DNA from: Spirosoma arboris
GTDB lineage: Bacteria; Bacteroidota; Bacteroidia; Cytophagales; Spirosomataceae
Direction of reading: 5' to 3'
NCBI RefSeq assembly: GCF_009754945.1
Contig: NZ_WPIN01000029.1
Span: 1 to 64,000, forward strand
Length of the DNA stretch: 64,000 nt
The notes below the pieces were generated by a model, which worked only from the letters and a program-made list of their open reading frames with translations, was not told the DNA's origin and searched no databases. Position 1 is the first letter of the stretch. Each line of letters begins with the position of its first letter. A program made the position numbers and the translations under genes. Positions 54,601 to 63,841 of the stretch are shown piece by piece.

Positions 54601-55013
54601 GGCGCGTACCCTTTGGATCTATTTTCCAGGGACAAACCGATTTCTGGGTTGGTGATACCTGGACACCGACGCATACCGACGCTACGTATCCAGTCATTTC
54701 AGCCGGTCAGAACGGAACAACTTATAACACCTATAACTACCAGATCTCGGATTGGTCCGTGCAGAATGGCGCTTATGTACGCCTGAAAAATCTGGTGGTG
54801 GGCTATACACTCCCCCCGGTTATTACCAAAAAGATCCGGGTTGATCGGTTGCGAATTTACTATTCCGGTAATGACCTATGGGAGCTTACACACATTAAAG
54901 ATGGATGGGACCCCGAAGCGACACGTAGCGTCGGCCGGGCAAATAGCGAATCGACAACGTCCCGTTACCCATTTTATCGACTGCATACCGTCGGTGTAAA
55001 TCTTACTTTCTAA
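51681..55013 (+). CDS. susC: SusC/RagA family TonB-linked outer membrane transporter
   Basis: From the ATG at 51681 (MNRKWLLCLSSLLALQSALA) 1,110 residues. Order: signal peptide, carboxypeptidase-regulatory-like domain (ISGMVTDEKEAPLPGVTIAV), a TonB box region (LDEVVVVGYGSQKRATLTG), the plug (VIVTRSSTAPGRANWNFAIR, EPLIVIDGVPV, AIYGARAAGGVVLVTT) and a 22-strand barrel ending in an aromatic (VGVNLTF). It imports oligosaccharides through the outer membrane with SusD as lid. First gene of the locus; 18 bases before susD. Confidence 0.95.
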   Translation: MNRKWLLCLSSLLALQSALARPITTVTAKNSPSMRPEPHGLQTSKQTSADITISGMVTDEKEAPLPGVTIAVKGTTRGTTSDANGKYTINAPSETAILVFSFVGYEKQEILVGKQTSLTIQLKGEARGLDEVVVVGYGSQKRATLTGAIATIDNKVFQDRGVVDNPLSALQGQVPGVIVTRSSTAPGRANWNFAIRGATSTNGTEPLIVIDGVPVSSQSALNSINPNDIENMSFLKDAAAAIYGARAAGGVVLVTTKRARSGKVVIQYDGSVSQKRIGLQPHLIDVKTFGQGLVDATTNDWYGVPPTTNLWYKMGQQMLNAPASGYLDLTTYNGQTVAPASNPLNPGFGDVKDLTFFNTNWVDVLWGTATSTQHNLSVAGRTDKAGYRISAGYLHDASLLQWGNNSNNRYNLRFTHDYQFTDRLKLESNISLEKNDIIQPTMLGNVLGQYQQPGFPVSTLNGQPYAWGTQYSPNWQAELGGDQKEYNTRVYTNFRLTYNLTKNLRLIGTAGYNWLSQDSKIQQKTIHWYNYLGTIQAPDNPTQANSYYQRQLNKDSYYNLNAYLEYQKTIRQDHDIALTVGTNYERDETNLYWAKTTNVANDNVPSLNLAIGDNTTKTVSESQSHYAIGSYFGRANYAYKQKYLLEAQARYDGSSKFDAKNRWQLFYGFSGGWRIAQEAFMQNLTFLNELKLRASWGSVGNQSGIGLYDYIQLLNVGATTGPTNSGFPIIGTSPVVYVGPTASLVSLNRTWERVETSNIGLDYSVLNRRLSGSFDYFIKHNRNMLLGQTYAAVIGAVAPAGNIGHLKTWGWEASLQWRDHIGPVNYRIGGSLTDNQNKLVSYGGANIINPGFNSAVEGYPVGSYFGLEYAGRIQTAEQLAAYRPLATGNNISMPLGSFNADGTVKVPGVRLGDNMFRDLNGDGKLTTPGDLKYLGRDDPRYSFALNLGADWKGFDIQAIFQGVGQRTIFREGNWRVPFGSIFQGQTDFWVGDTWTPTHTDATYPVISAGQNGTTYNTYNYQISDWSVQNGAYVRLKNLVVGYTLPPVITKKIRVDRLRIYYSGNDLWELTHIKDGWDPEATRSVGRANSESTTSRYPFYRLHTVGVNLTF

Positions 55014-55031
55014 GAACTTAAAAAGTTGACG

Positions 55032-56774
55032 ATGAAACCATATCGTATTCTCCATATTCTTTTATTGGTTGGTGCGTTGACACTGACCCAAACCAGTTGC
55101 AATAAAGTGTTGGAACTAGACCCGCTTGATCAGCTTTCCGATGCAGCCTACTGGAAGACGCCCAACGATTTTATGCTGGCGGCCAATCAATATTATCTAT
55201 TCCTGCGGACGTTTACCGATGCAGTATCAGATAATCCCCATGCCGATATCCGCTCCGATATCGTGGGAGGTCAGAATGCATTTAGTCGCGGAACGAATAC
55301 CGTTCCCACCACAGACGGCGTCTGGAATAGCAATTATAGCGGTAGTGTTCCAACGGGTGCCTGGAGCCGGATTCGGGTTATTAATTATCTCCTGGATAAA
55401 GCGGCTACCTACCCTAACCCAACGGAAATCGCCAAATACGTAGCAGAAGCCAAATTCTTCCGTGCCTATATCTACTTTGATTTAGTACAGCTCTACGGAG
55501 GTGTACCCATTGTAGACAAAATTTTAGGCCCGAATTCGTCGGAGTTACAGGGACCACGCAATTCACGGGACGAGGTGACCGATTTTATTCTTAAAGATAT
55601 AAACGATGCGATCACCGCTTTGCCTGCCAAGACGGCCCAAACGGCGGCTGAATTGGGTCGAATCAACAAGGAGTCCGCTCAGGCATTTCTCAGTCGGGTT
55701 GCGTTATATGAAGGCACCTGGCAGAAGTTTCGAAATAATACTGCCCGAGCCAATACGTTACTGGACATGGCTATTTCGGCTAGTGGTGCCGTCATAACGG
55801 GTGGTCAATACAGTTTATTCGCTCCAGCCGCCTTGGGAGACTCTGCCCAGAAGTACCTGTTCATCCTGGAAAATCAGAAGTCGAATCCTGCGAATATCAC
55901 CAAGACAGCTAATACGGAATATATAGTGGTGAACCGCTATGATCAGACATTACGGCAAATCCGCTTCAATATTTCTCATACGGGTACCGGAGCCCCTACG
56001 CGCACTTTTGCGAATCTGTATTTATGTAAAGACGGATTACCTATTGAAAAATCCCCCCTCTTTCAAGGCTACGCTAAAGTGAATTCTGAATATCAAAACC
56101 GGGAAACCCGGATGCGGTATAACCTGGGCGTACCGGGTGCTCCGAGTTGGCAGGGAAATGCAAACTGGCGGGTAGACTGGGTTAGCGGTCCGGCCGATCT
56201 GGCGAATGCCCTAAAGGGAATTTATGGTGCTAATCCTGGTTATGGTTCCTCTAAATTTATTGCTGAACGTCAGGTTGCAGATAATGAAGAGGGCTATGAT
56301 TATCCAGTTATTCGCTACGCGGAAGTGCTCCTGACGTATGCAGAAGCCGTTTTTGAGCGCAATGGAACAATCAGTGATGCCGATCTGGATAAATCGCTAA
56401 ATCTGACCCGACTTCGCATCAATAAAACAATGCCTAAACTCAGCAATCAGTTCGTGCAAACGAATGGCCTGGATATGCGGACCGAAATTCGCCGGGAGCG
56501 CACCGTCGAATTTTGGGCAGAGGGTTTTCGGACCGACGATTTAAAACGGTGGCACAATGCAGTTGAGCTGTTAGCCCAACCCGAGCTATCGACCAAATGG
56601 ACAGGTACCGAATTTGAGAAGACGTATCCTGCGGGAGCGTCGGCCGCTAAAGATGCAGACGGAGTGATTATTATCGATGCTGTTCGCAGTTTCTCAGAAA
56701 AGAATTACCTGTGGCCTATCCCATCCCAGCAGCTTCAGCTGAACCCAAAATTAGAACAGAATCCAGGTTGGTAA
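55032..56774 (+). CDS. susD: SusD/RagB family outer membrane glycan-binding lipoprotein
   Basis: From ATG 55032 (MKPYRILHILLLVGALTL) 580 residues with lipidation Cys23 (TQTSC). The mature part has the SusD tetratricopeptide-like fold (WSRIRVINYLLDKA, AEAKFFRAYIYFDLVQLYGG, YPVIRYAEVLLTYAEAVFE, IRRERTVEFWAEGFRTDDLKRW) and the closing NPKLEQNPGW typical of the family. It forms the lid of the SusC pore and binds the glycan. A TTG at 55026 is a less likely start. Confidence 0.95.
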   Translation: MKPYRILHILLLVGALTLTQTSCNKVLELDPLDQLSDAAYWKTPNDFMLAANQYYLFLRTFTDAVSDNPHADIRSDIVGGQNAFSRGTNTVPTTDGVWNSNYSGSVPTGAWSRIRVINYLLDKAATYPNPTEIAKYVAEAKFFRAYIYFDLVQLYGGVPIVDKILGPNSSELQGPRNSRDEVTDFILKDINDAITALPAKTAQTAAELGRINKESAQAFLSRVALYEGTWQKFRNNTARANTLLDMAISASGAVITGGQYSLFAPAALGDSAQKYLFILENQKSNPANITKTANTEYIVVNRYDQTLRQIRFNISHTGTGAPTRTFANLYLCKDGLPIEKSPLFQGYAKVNSEYQNRETRMRYNLGVPGAPSWQGNANWRVDWVSGPADLANALKGIYGANPGYGSSKFIAERQVADNEEGYDYPVIRYAEVLLTYAEAVFERNGTISDADLDKSLNLTRLRINKTMPKLSNQFVQTNGLDMRTEIRRERTVEFWAEGFRTDDLKRWHNAVELLAQPELSTKWTGTEFEKTYPAGASAAKDADGVIIIDAVRSFSEKNYLWPIPSQQLQLNPKLEQNPGW

Positions 56775-56791
56775 GCGTAGTCAGAAAATAA

Positions 56792-58216
56792 ATGAAACAC
56801 GTCACTCACGTTCTTTTTTTCTTCCTGATAGCTGCATTATCTACCGCATTAGCGCAGACGTTAGTAGTACATCCCGTTCCGCAGGAACTTGTCTATTCAG
56901 CTCACAATGATGACTTTACGGTTCGAGTCCGTAGATCTGGCGAAGCCTGGCAGGATTTGTTTGAATACGCAGTAGACGTGGATATGGATAAAGTCCAGAT
57001 TGCGTCGATGGTTACCTTCGATTTTTCGGGAACGGTCGAGGTGGCCGTAACCGCAAATAATGAGACGATTCAGGCCGTACAGATTCGTCCGTTGTCGGCG
57101 GAGATAGTGCCTACGCTCAGGGGTAAAACGCTCTACTTCAAGCTGAATCAGCCGCGTAACTTATCCATCGAAATCAATGGAGATAAACGCCATAACCTGC
57201 ATCTGTTTGCCAATCCGCTTGAAACGTATAAGCCTAACCCGAATGACCCGAACATAGTCTATTTTGGTCCTGGCATCCATACCCCCGGCGACAAGCCCGG
57301 CGATGTATTTAATATACCGAGTGACAAAACGGTATATCTGGCCGGAGGAGCCGTGTTACGGGGAAAGTTAGTCTGCGACAAAGTAAAGAACGTACGGATT
57401 TTAGGACGGGGCATTTTGGATCACCCCCTGCGCGGGATCGAGATTACGCATTCAGAAAATGTAGAGGTGGATGGCCTCATTGTCCGAAATCCACAGCATT
57501 ACACCGTTTATGGCGGACAATCGAAAGGAATTACGATTCGGAATCTGAAATCGTTTAGCTGCAAAGGCTGGAGCGACGGCATTGACCTGATGAGTTGTTC
57601 GGACGTGCTCGTAGACAATGTATTCATGCGGAATTCTGATGACTGCATTGCCCTTTACGGGCATCGGTGGAACTATTACGGAAGCTGCCGGAATGTGACG
57701 GTGAAGAATTCGATCCTCTGGGCCGATGTCGCGCATCCGATCAATTTAGGGCTCCACGGAAATACCGTTTCGGTAGGGGATACGCTGGAAAATATCACCT
57801 TCACAAACATCGACATTCTGGAACATGATGAAGATGATCCGAATTATCAGGGGTGTATGGCTATTAGCTGCGGAGATTTAAATTTGATTCGCAACATACG
57901 TTTCGAAAACATTCGGGTTGACGATTTTGAAGAAGGGCAATTAGTCAATCTTCGCGTGCTGTATAATCAGAAGTATAATACCGGCCCTGGTCGTAATATT
58001 GAAGATGTTCTGTTTAAGAATATCACGTACACGGGTGCTTTAGCCAATCCGTCCATCATTGAAGGGTTAAGCGAAAAGGGAGCCATCAAAGGCGTGACAT
58101 TTGACAACATCTCTATAAACGGGAAACAAATTCTCTCTACCACCGACTTCGGTCTTAAGGTGGGGAGGTTTACTGAAGCCATAAAATTTACGCCTGTTTC
58201 TGCTACATTAAAATAG
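56792..58216 (+). CDS. GH28-like right-handed beta-helix glycoside hydrolase
   Basis: 474 residues: signal peptide (VLFFFLIAALSTALA), an N-terminal beta domain and a parallel beta-helix. The catalytic region reads WSDGIDLMSC (about 260), MRNSDDCIALYGHRW (about 282) and LHGNTVSVGD (about 322). The classic GH28 motifs NTD, G/Q-DD, G/S-HG and RIK are thus only partly kept (SDG in place of NTD, LHG in place of G-HG, no clear RIK). It may cut a uronic-acid or dextran-type polymer. Third gene of the locus, 17 bases after susD. Confidence 0.82.
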   Translation: MKHVTHVLFFFLIAALSTALAQTLVVHPVPQELVYSAHNDDFTVRVRRSGEAWQDLFEYAVDVDMDKVQIASMVTFDFSGTVEVAVTANNETIQAVQIRPLSAEIVPTLRGKTLYFKLNQPRNLSIEINGDKRHNLHLFANPLETYKPNPNDPNIVYFGPGIHTPGDKPGDVFNIPSDKTVYLAGGAVLRGKLVCDKVKNVRILGRGILDHPLRGIEITHSENVEVDGLIVRNPQHYTVYGGQSKGITIRNLKSFSCKGWSDGIDLMSCSDVLVDNVFMRNSDDCIALYGHRWNYYGSCRNVTVKNSILWADVAHPINLGLHGNTVSVGDTLENITFTNIDILEHDEDDPNYQGCMAISCGDLNLIRNIRFENIRVDDFEEGQLVNLRVLYNQKYNTGPGRNIEDVLFKNITYTGALANPSIIEGLSEKGAIKGVTFDNISINGKQILSTTDFGLKVGRFTEAIKFTPVSATLK

Positions 58217-58221
58217 ATATA

Positions 58222-60084
58222 ATGATCGCTTGTTCTTGTCGCTACCGACTTTTCTTTTCATTCCTGATAATCGGGTGGACATTTTCTCAATCCGTTACAG
58301 CCGCTCCAAAGCCCAATATATATCAGGCAAATTCGCCAGATACAAAGACGCGTATAGATATAACCGTTAATGATCAAAAAGAGCTTGTTTACCGCATGTG
58401 GCAAGCCGATGAACCGGTCTTGAATTGGTCAGGGCTGGGATTTCAATTGGACGCGGTGAGTGTCGGACAGGCTGTAGTGGTCAAAAAACAGACTGCACAC
58501 ACACACAAAGAACAGTTTGCCTGGCCGCTGGGTGAAAACGACGTCATTCAGAATGAGTATAACGAGCTGAAACTGGATTGTCAATCAGGATCGGTTTCTT
58601 ATCAACTCATTGTCCGCGTGTTCAACGGTAGTGTGGCGTTTCGATACGTACTGCCGAAGCAGAAAGAAGAGAATGTGGGCGTTATCAGGCAAGAATACAC
58701 CACCTTCGCACTGACCGATGCGTACACGATTTATCAGTACAACGAAGAGTCTGTCTTTACACCAACTACCGTTTCTGATCTTCAAAAAAGCTGCGATTTC
58801 CCGGCTACGCTGACCAACGGCCGGTTTTTTCTAACCATCGGTGAAGCAGATAATCGAGAGTATACTAAATCCGTCCTGACAGCAGGAAAAGCCAATAATT
58901 CACTGGCAATCGCTTTTCACAACGATTCAGTAAAGACAACGACAGGCTTTCAAACACCCTGGCGTACCATCAGTGTTGCTACATCGGCTATTGGTTTACA
59001 TCAATTCAGCGATTTGCCGCTGCGGCTTTGTACTCCGACGAGCCCAACCGTTCCCGCATGGATAAAACCGGGGAAGCTCATTCGGTCGGGCCTGTCAACG
59101 CAAGGTGGACTCAACTGCATCGACTTTGCGGCTAAGCATGACTTTCAATACATTATGTTTGATGCAGGTTGGTACGGTGCCGAATTTCGAACCACCTCCG
59201 ACCCGACTCAGGTCATTCCAGCCATTGATCTGCCTAAAGTCATTCAATACGGAAAGGAGAAAGGAATTGGGGTGATTTTGTACGTAAATCGGGTGGGCTT
59301 ACGGGCAAAACTGGACGAAATTCTGCCATTGTATAAGAAATGGGGCGTCGCCGGATTAAAGTTTGGATTCGTGGATGGTCTAACCCAGGAAGGGATTACC
59401 TGGCTGGCCAGCGCTATTAAAAAGGTGTATGACCACGGTTTCATTCTGGACATTCACGATAACTATAAACCCACGGGCCTGAGCCGAACGTATCCAAATC
59501 TGCTCACTCAGGAAGGTATTCGAGGCAACGAAAATAACCCCGATGCGTTTCATAATACGGTGCTTCCTTTTACCCGCTTTATGGCTGGTGCTGCCGATTA
59601 TACCTTCTGTTACCCCAACACCAATCGCTACTTTACCGACAATCTGTATAAGACCAAACTACAAGTCAGCAAGGGTCAGCAGTTGGCTCTTTCGGTCGTG
59701 TATTTCAGTCCATTGCAGGCTATCTTCTGGTACGGAAACCCAACGGATTACAACGATGAAGGCGAAATCGAGTTCTTCAAACGAGTCCCTACTGTCTGGA
59801 ACGAAAGCCAGTATCTGGTCGGTGAGATTGGGAAAGTGGTTAGTGTCGCCCGCAGACAGGGTAGCACTTGGTACGTCGGTTCTGTGGCTGGCCTATCTGA
59901 TTGGACGGGTACATTGCCGCTTCATTTTCTGTCCTCAGGGAAACAGTATAAGGCTACCATTTACGACGACGACGCTGCGGGTGGGATTCGCAAACAAGTC
60001 ATTGACCTAAAGCCGACTGATAGTTTTCCTATTAGCCTGAAGGCCAAGGGGGGGCAAGCTATAATTATCGAAGAAAAGAACTAA
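58222..60084 (+). CDS. GH97 family glycoside hydrolase, SusB-like active site
   Basis: 620 residues with a signal peptide (LFFSFLIIGWTFSQSVTA). N-terminal beta-sandwich (LNWSGLGFQLD, GSVAFRYVLP), barrel (YIMFDAGWYG, VAGLKFGFVDG at about 379, LLTQEGIRGNE at about 429, NTVLPFTRFMAGAADYT) and C-terminal strands. Unlike the GH97 at 43087, the position after V/L-K holds Gly (LKFGFV) in place of Asp, as reported for inverting, SusB-like members. It should remove non-reducing-end sugars in the periplasm. It starts 5 bases after the GH28-like gene. Confidence 0.85.
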   Translation: MIACSCRYRLFFSFLIIGWTFSQSVTAAPKPNIYQANSPDTKTRIDITVNDQKELVYRMWQADEPVLNWSGLGFQLDAVSVGQAVVVKKQTAHTHKEQFAWPLGENDVIQNEYNELKLDCQSGSVSYQLIVRVFNGSVAFRYVLPKQKEENVGVIRQEYTTFALTDAYTIYQYNEESVFTPTTVSDLQKSCDFPATLTNGRFFLTIGEADNREYTKSVLTAGKANNSLAIAFHNDSVKTTTGFQTPWRTISVATSAIGLHQFSDLPLRLCTPTSPTVPAWIKPGKLIRSGLSTQGGLNCIDFAAKHDFQYIMFDAGWYGAEFRTTSDPTQVIPAIDLPKVIQYGKEKGIGVILYVNRVGLRAKLDEILPLYKKWGVAGLKFGFVDGLTQEGITWLASAIKKVYDHGFILDIHDNYKPTGLSRTYPNLLTQEGIRGNENNPDAFHNTVLPFTRFMAGAADYTFCYPNTNRYFTDNLYKTKLQVSKGQQLALSVVYFSPLQAIFWYGNPTDYNDEGEIEFFKRVPTVWNESQYLVGEIGKVVSVARRQGSTWYVGSVAGLSDWTGTLPLHFLSSGKQYKATIYDDDAAGGIRKQVIDLKPTDSFPISLKAKGGQAIIIEEKN

Positions 60085-60112
60085 CGATTCGGATAACTAT
60101 AGACCAGTACCC

Positions 60113-62512
60113 ATGAGTCAACATAATCAAGTTTACCTCTTTTGTTGGGCTTACACGATGAGTCTGGCGTGGGCAATCATACCGGTACAGGCAGCCAAAG
60201 CGCATCCGTATCTGTTTTACACCCCGCAACGGACCAGTCGACTGAAAGAACGCATCAAAACGGATACGTTACTGGCCAATCGCTGGAACGAGATTCGGCA
60301 GCGGTGCGATCATTGGCTGTCGGAACCAAAGGGTGGTAATATGGAGCAGTTGGCTCTGGCGTATACCATGACTAGCGACAAGCGATACGCTGACCGGGCC
60401 AAAATCCTGCTTGGTGAGTTAGTGAACCGAGCTTTCTGGGATGGAATGGATGATCGAACGCCACGTTGGAACGCAGGCCTGGGGACTAGTCATAGCAACT
60501 GGACGGCATCGGTCACCTATGATGCTATCTATAATGCACTTTCGAAAGACGAACGCAAGGACATTGCTGCCAAAATCGTGAAACTTGGCATTGAGCCTTC
60601 GATCAATGACTGGCTATCTAAAGACAAGCGGATTCAGTCGCTCAATTCGATGGGTCACAACTGGTGGGCCGCCATTGTATTTGAAGCAGGTGTTGCATCG
60701 CTGGCTGTGATGAACGAAGTACCTCAGGCTAAAAAATGGGCTACTGATATTATGCAGGATAGTCGACAATGGTTTGCCTTTGCGGGGAGCCTATTGGAAA
60801 ACAAACCAGCCAATTTTGATCCAGATGGGGGTTTTTATGAGAGCATAAGCTATGCAAACTATGGCATATCAGAATATCTGTTGTTTCGAGTAGGGTACAC
60901 CAATGCCATAGGGTCTATCAAAATGCCCTATGATGCGGTGCTTCAAAAAACGGTTGATTGGTTTATTCATGCTTCATATCCAAGAGCCGGAAAGCCACTG
61001 CTATCGTTTAATTTCGGCGATAGCAATGATCTGGCCAACGGTGAACGACCTGCCAAACTACTCATTGCGTTGGGCTTGGGGAAGCCAGATTATTATTGGT
61101 ACGTACAACAAACAGCAAACAATCGGTTTGGTGAAGGCTTAAAGATAGAGTCGCCTATGGGGCTTCTCTATGAGCCAGAATATCAGACTATTCCATCGCT
61201 CCCTATACTTCCACCCTCAGCCGCCTATTCGTCGATGGGGTGGGGGATGTTGCGTTCGTCGTGGCAACCCAATGCTACGTTGCTGGGTGTAAAATGCGGT
61301 TTTACCTGGAATCACGCCCATGCCGATGCAGGTTCGTTCGTACTCTATCATAAGGGTGAATACCTGCTCATCGATGGAGGGGATGTTAGCTATGGTAATC
61401 CTGAATACAGCAATTATTTCGTGACAAGCCGGGCACACAACGTTCTCCTGTTCAACGGCGAAGCACAGGACGCACGCGATCAGTACAACGCGGTAAAGAA
61501 TCCTGGTCATCTATACAATCTGATCGATGGCGGCAGCCTGAAGTATGTATTGGCAGATGCGACAGGCCCGACCTCCCGTAACTTTCTGCGCAACTATCGC
61601 AATTTCCTTTGGATTGGCAAAGTCATTCTGGTTATCGACGACGTAAAAACCTACGACATTGGCCAATTTGATTACCTACTCCACTATGCTGACAAAGCTG
61701 TTAAGCGTGGTCCCGATTTTGAGATCACCAAAGACAGTGCGGCCATCCTTTTCCGGCCATTGTATCCTGAAATGCTCCCACTGGGCTATCCGCATGACTT
61801 ACCCGAAAAGATGAAATTTCGGACAGAGTACGGCCTGAAAGACCGGACGACCAATGTGCAGATTCCCTATTATGTACTGTCGCCCCCGGAGAAAACCGAC
61901 CGTACCAAGTTTGTCAACGCGATCCTGCTACTGGACGAAACCAATACGTCAATCCAGACCGCAACGGGCTCGTCGGGAGCCAGTGGAGCTGCCGGGCGTA
62001 GTAATTTACCTGTCATCGAAAAGTTTGAAGGCACGAATTACTTAGGTGTTCGCATTACGCAAAATGGACAGATTGCCGAAATCTATATCAACCTGCTGGC
62101 GGATGGACGACTGATGCACCGGAACGCGAATGCAACCATTAACGGATGGGAAACGGATGCATACATTTCGGCGATCACGTTTCCACAGAATGCTGATCGC
62201 CAGGATGCTTCTCAAATTTCCTCTGTATTTATCAGTAATGGTAGTTATCTACGTCGGAATGGGAAACCACTGCTAAGCTCCCTTTCCAAGGTATTTATGT
62301 ATGCAGCCAAAACGTCGGACGCTCGCACGGGCACCCAACTGAACGTTCAACTACAAGGACAGTCACTGATTGAGGCATTCTTGGGCTTTGAGAAAGTGAG
62401 CAAATTAACCGTCAATAATAAAACGGTTTCTCCGCAATACGACTTGGATAAGCTGTTACGGATCGAGGTAGATGAAACCCGATCGATGAATACACTAATA
62501 ACGATTCCTTGA
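60113..62512 (+). CDS. Heparinase II/III-like polysaccharide lyase
   Basis: 799 residues with a signal peptide (YLFCWAYTMSLAWAIIPVQA). An N-terminal alpha/alpha toroid (GMDDRTPRWNAGLGTSHSNW, SMGHNWWAAIVFEAGVASL, YESISYANYGISEYLLFRVG) and a C-terminal beta-sandwich carrying WNHAHADAGSFVLYHKGEYL (about 398) and VTSRAHNVLLFNG. These are features of the heparinase II/III family, which split uronic-acid polymers by beta-elimination. Last gene of the locus; the TIR gene beyond is convergent. Substrate not certain. Confidence 0.88.
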   Translation: MSQHNQVYLFCWAYTMSLAWAIIPVQAAKAHPYLFYTPQRTSRLKERIKTDTLLANRWNEIRQRCDHWLSEPKGGNMEQLALAYTMTSDKRYADRAKILLGELVNRAFWDGMDDRTPRWNAGLGTSHSNWTASVTYDAIYNALSKDERKDIAAKIVKLGIEPSINDWLSKDKRIQSLNSMGHNWWAAIVFEAGVASLAVMNEVPQAKKWATDIMQDSRQWFAFAGSLLENKPANFDPDGGFYESISYANYGISEYLLFRVGYTNAIGSIKMPYDAVLQKTVDWFIHASYPRAGKPLLSFNFGDSNDLANGERPAKLLIALGLGKPDYYWYVQQTANNRFGEGLKIESPMGLLYEPEYQTIPSLPILPPSAAYSSMGWGMLRSSWQPNATLLGVKCGFTWNHAHADAGSFVLYHKGEYLLIDGGDVSYGNPEYSNYFVTSRAHNVLLFNGEAQDARDQYNAVKNPGHLYNLIDGGSLKYVLADATGPTSRNFLRNYRNFLWIGKVILVIDDVKTYDIGQFDYLLHYADKAVKRGPDFEITKDSAAILFRPLYPEMLPLGYPHDLPEKMKFRTEYGLKDRTTNVQIPYYVLSPPEKTDRTKFVNAILLLDETNTSIQTATGSSGASGAAGRSNLPVIEKFEGTNYLGVRITQNGQIAEIYINLLADGRLMHRNANATINGWETDAYISAITFPQNADRQDASQISSVFISNGSYLRRNGKPLLSSLSKVFMYAAKTSDARTGTQLNVQLQGQSLIEAFLGFEKVSKLTVNNKTVSPQYDLDKLLRIEVDETRSMNTLITIP

Positions 62513-62581
62513 TTGCCGAGTTAGCCGAAGGTATCCAGTTTAATCCGGTGGTGGAGTGAACTGACATTGTCTTTTGACATG

Positions 62582-63577
62582 TCAGTTATGCTTATCTGGT
62601 TGGACACTAAGAATCTCAATGCTTTTCTGAATTTCCTGCTCTGCATTCCGTAATATGGATTGCCGGTGGGTTCCGTCTGCATTCGCTTTCTTAAGTGCAG
62701 CCTGTGCTTCTTTGATTGCCTCTAGTAATTGAGGATACAGTTTTGGGTCAAAAGCTTCAGCCGCAAAAGAAAGTGCATTGGCAGCTTCACGTCCGATAAA
62801 CGGTTTTTCTTTGCCAATCAACTGGACAAGAAACTGGAGATGTTGCAGGCTAGTAAAAACCTGTAAGATTGAAACGGCTGCCAGTCGCTCACCTGGAGAC
62901 GGACTTACAATTAATTCATCGAGTAGAGGATAGGAGGCATTTGCTAAATTTCGCATTTTTTCAAAGATCTGATTCATGCGTTTAGTACGCTCATCCGACT
63001 TCCCTACCATACGTTGGCGAGTTCTTTCATAGAGCTTTGCATAACATTGAACCTGATACCGAACCAGGCTGAGCGAGGAGCTGTCTAAGTTCGATGGGGT
63101 AATAGATTGAGGTAAGGGCTTTGGTGGAGGATTTTTAACCATTTTTTCTATTTCACTGGCTATCTCCAGTAGCGCATCTTCCCGCCTTGACCAGGAAGTA
63201 ACAGGCTTAGCCCCATTAGGAATGAGCTGAAGCTCACTAAAAATAGATTCTTTCCATAAACAAGGTCTAAGTAAGATGACCATAACCTTCGCTTCCCCAT
63301 GCTTCGCCCGGGCGAATGCTTTCTCGACTTCCACCCCAAAACAATAATCAGAAGCCAGAAAATCGGCACTCAGTAACAGTAGAATTAGATCGGCAGAATC
63401 AAGTTGAGCGGTTATTTCAGTATTCCAGTTAGCGCCTGGCTGGATTTGGCGATCATGCCACTCAGTAATAAGCTGTTGCCGTACTAATGGGGCAAGGTAG
63501 ATACTAAGTTTATCACGTAAGGCTTTGTCCTTATGAGCATACGAATAAAAAACTCGCCAGGGATCTTGGTTATTCAT
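62582..63577 (-). CDS. TIR-domain protein with C-terminal helical (HEAT-like) region
   Basis: 331 residues. N-terminal TIR domain (residues about 7-135): RVFYSYAHKDKALRDKLSIY, DLILLLLSADFLASDYCFGV followed by E-V-E, with Glu83 at the position of the NADase catalytic Glu of bacterial TIR domains, and VMVILLRPCLW. A proline-rich linker (PPPKPLPQ) leads to an all-helical region with a HEAT-like helix pair (ERLAAVSILQVFTSLQHLQF, FIGREAANALSFAAEAF). Bacterial TIR proteins often cleave NAD+ or make signalling molecules during anti-phage defence. No partner (Thoeris, CBASS, pAgo) is in the visible neighbourhood. A weak stem AACTGACA/TGTCAGTT overlaps its stop. Confidence 0.9.
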   Translation of the reverse strand: MNNQDPWRVFYSYAHKDKALRDKLSIYLAPLVRQQLITEWHDRQIQPGANWNTEITAQLDSADLILLLLSADFLASDYCFGVEVEKAFARAKHGEAKVMVILLRPCLWKESIFSELQLIPNGAKPVTSWSRREDALLEIASEIEKMVKNPPPKPLPQSITPSNLDSSSLSLVRYQVQCYAKLYERTRQRMVGKSDERTKRMNQIFEKMRNLANASYPLLDELIVSPSPGERLAAVSILQVFTSLQHLQFLVQLIGKEKPFIGREAANALSFAAEAFDPKLYPQLLEAIKEAQAALKKANADGTHRQSILRNAEQEIQKSIEILSVQPDKHN

Positions 63578-63608
63578 TCGATTAACTGGGAAAGGATAGT
63601 TTGTTTTT

Positions 63609-63616
63609 AAAGATAC
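63609..63616 (-). promoter_or_regulatory. Candidate -7 box for the TIR gene
   Basis: TATCTTTA on the minus strand, 31 bases before the ATG at 63577. Same form as the boxes before hemJ and the 38507 gene. Confidence 0.35.
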
Positions 63617-63841
63617 TAGTAGGTTAGTGTAGTGACTACCTGTTTTTATCTACTGGCCACAGTATTGAATTTAGTATCGGTAGCCAAAATCTGTCGGCGA
63701 GAAGGTCTCAATACCGGCATTTATTACCTCTTCCTATGTGGATAGTGAAATGGCCCGAGTAGCCCGAATGCAGGTTAGATTTCAACCAGATGTTATTCAG
63801 CCTTCATTCCTCCACAAAGCTTCCTAATCGCTAGGGAAAAG

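Noticed and set aside
63738..63827. 29-codon GTG frame between the TIR promoter and the window end
   Set aside because: Too short and without a recognisable pattern.
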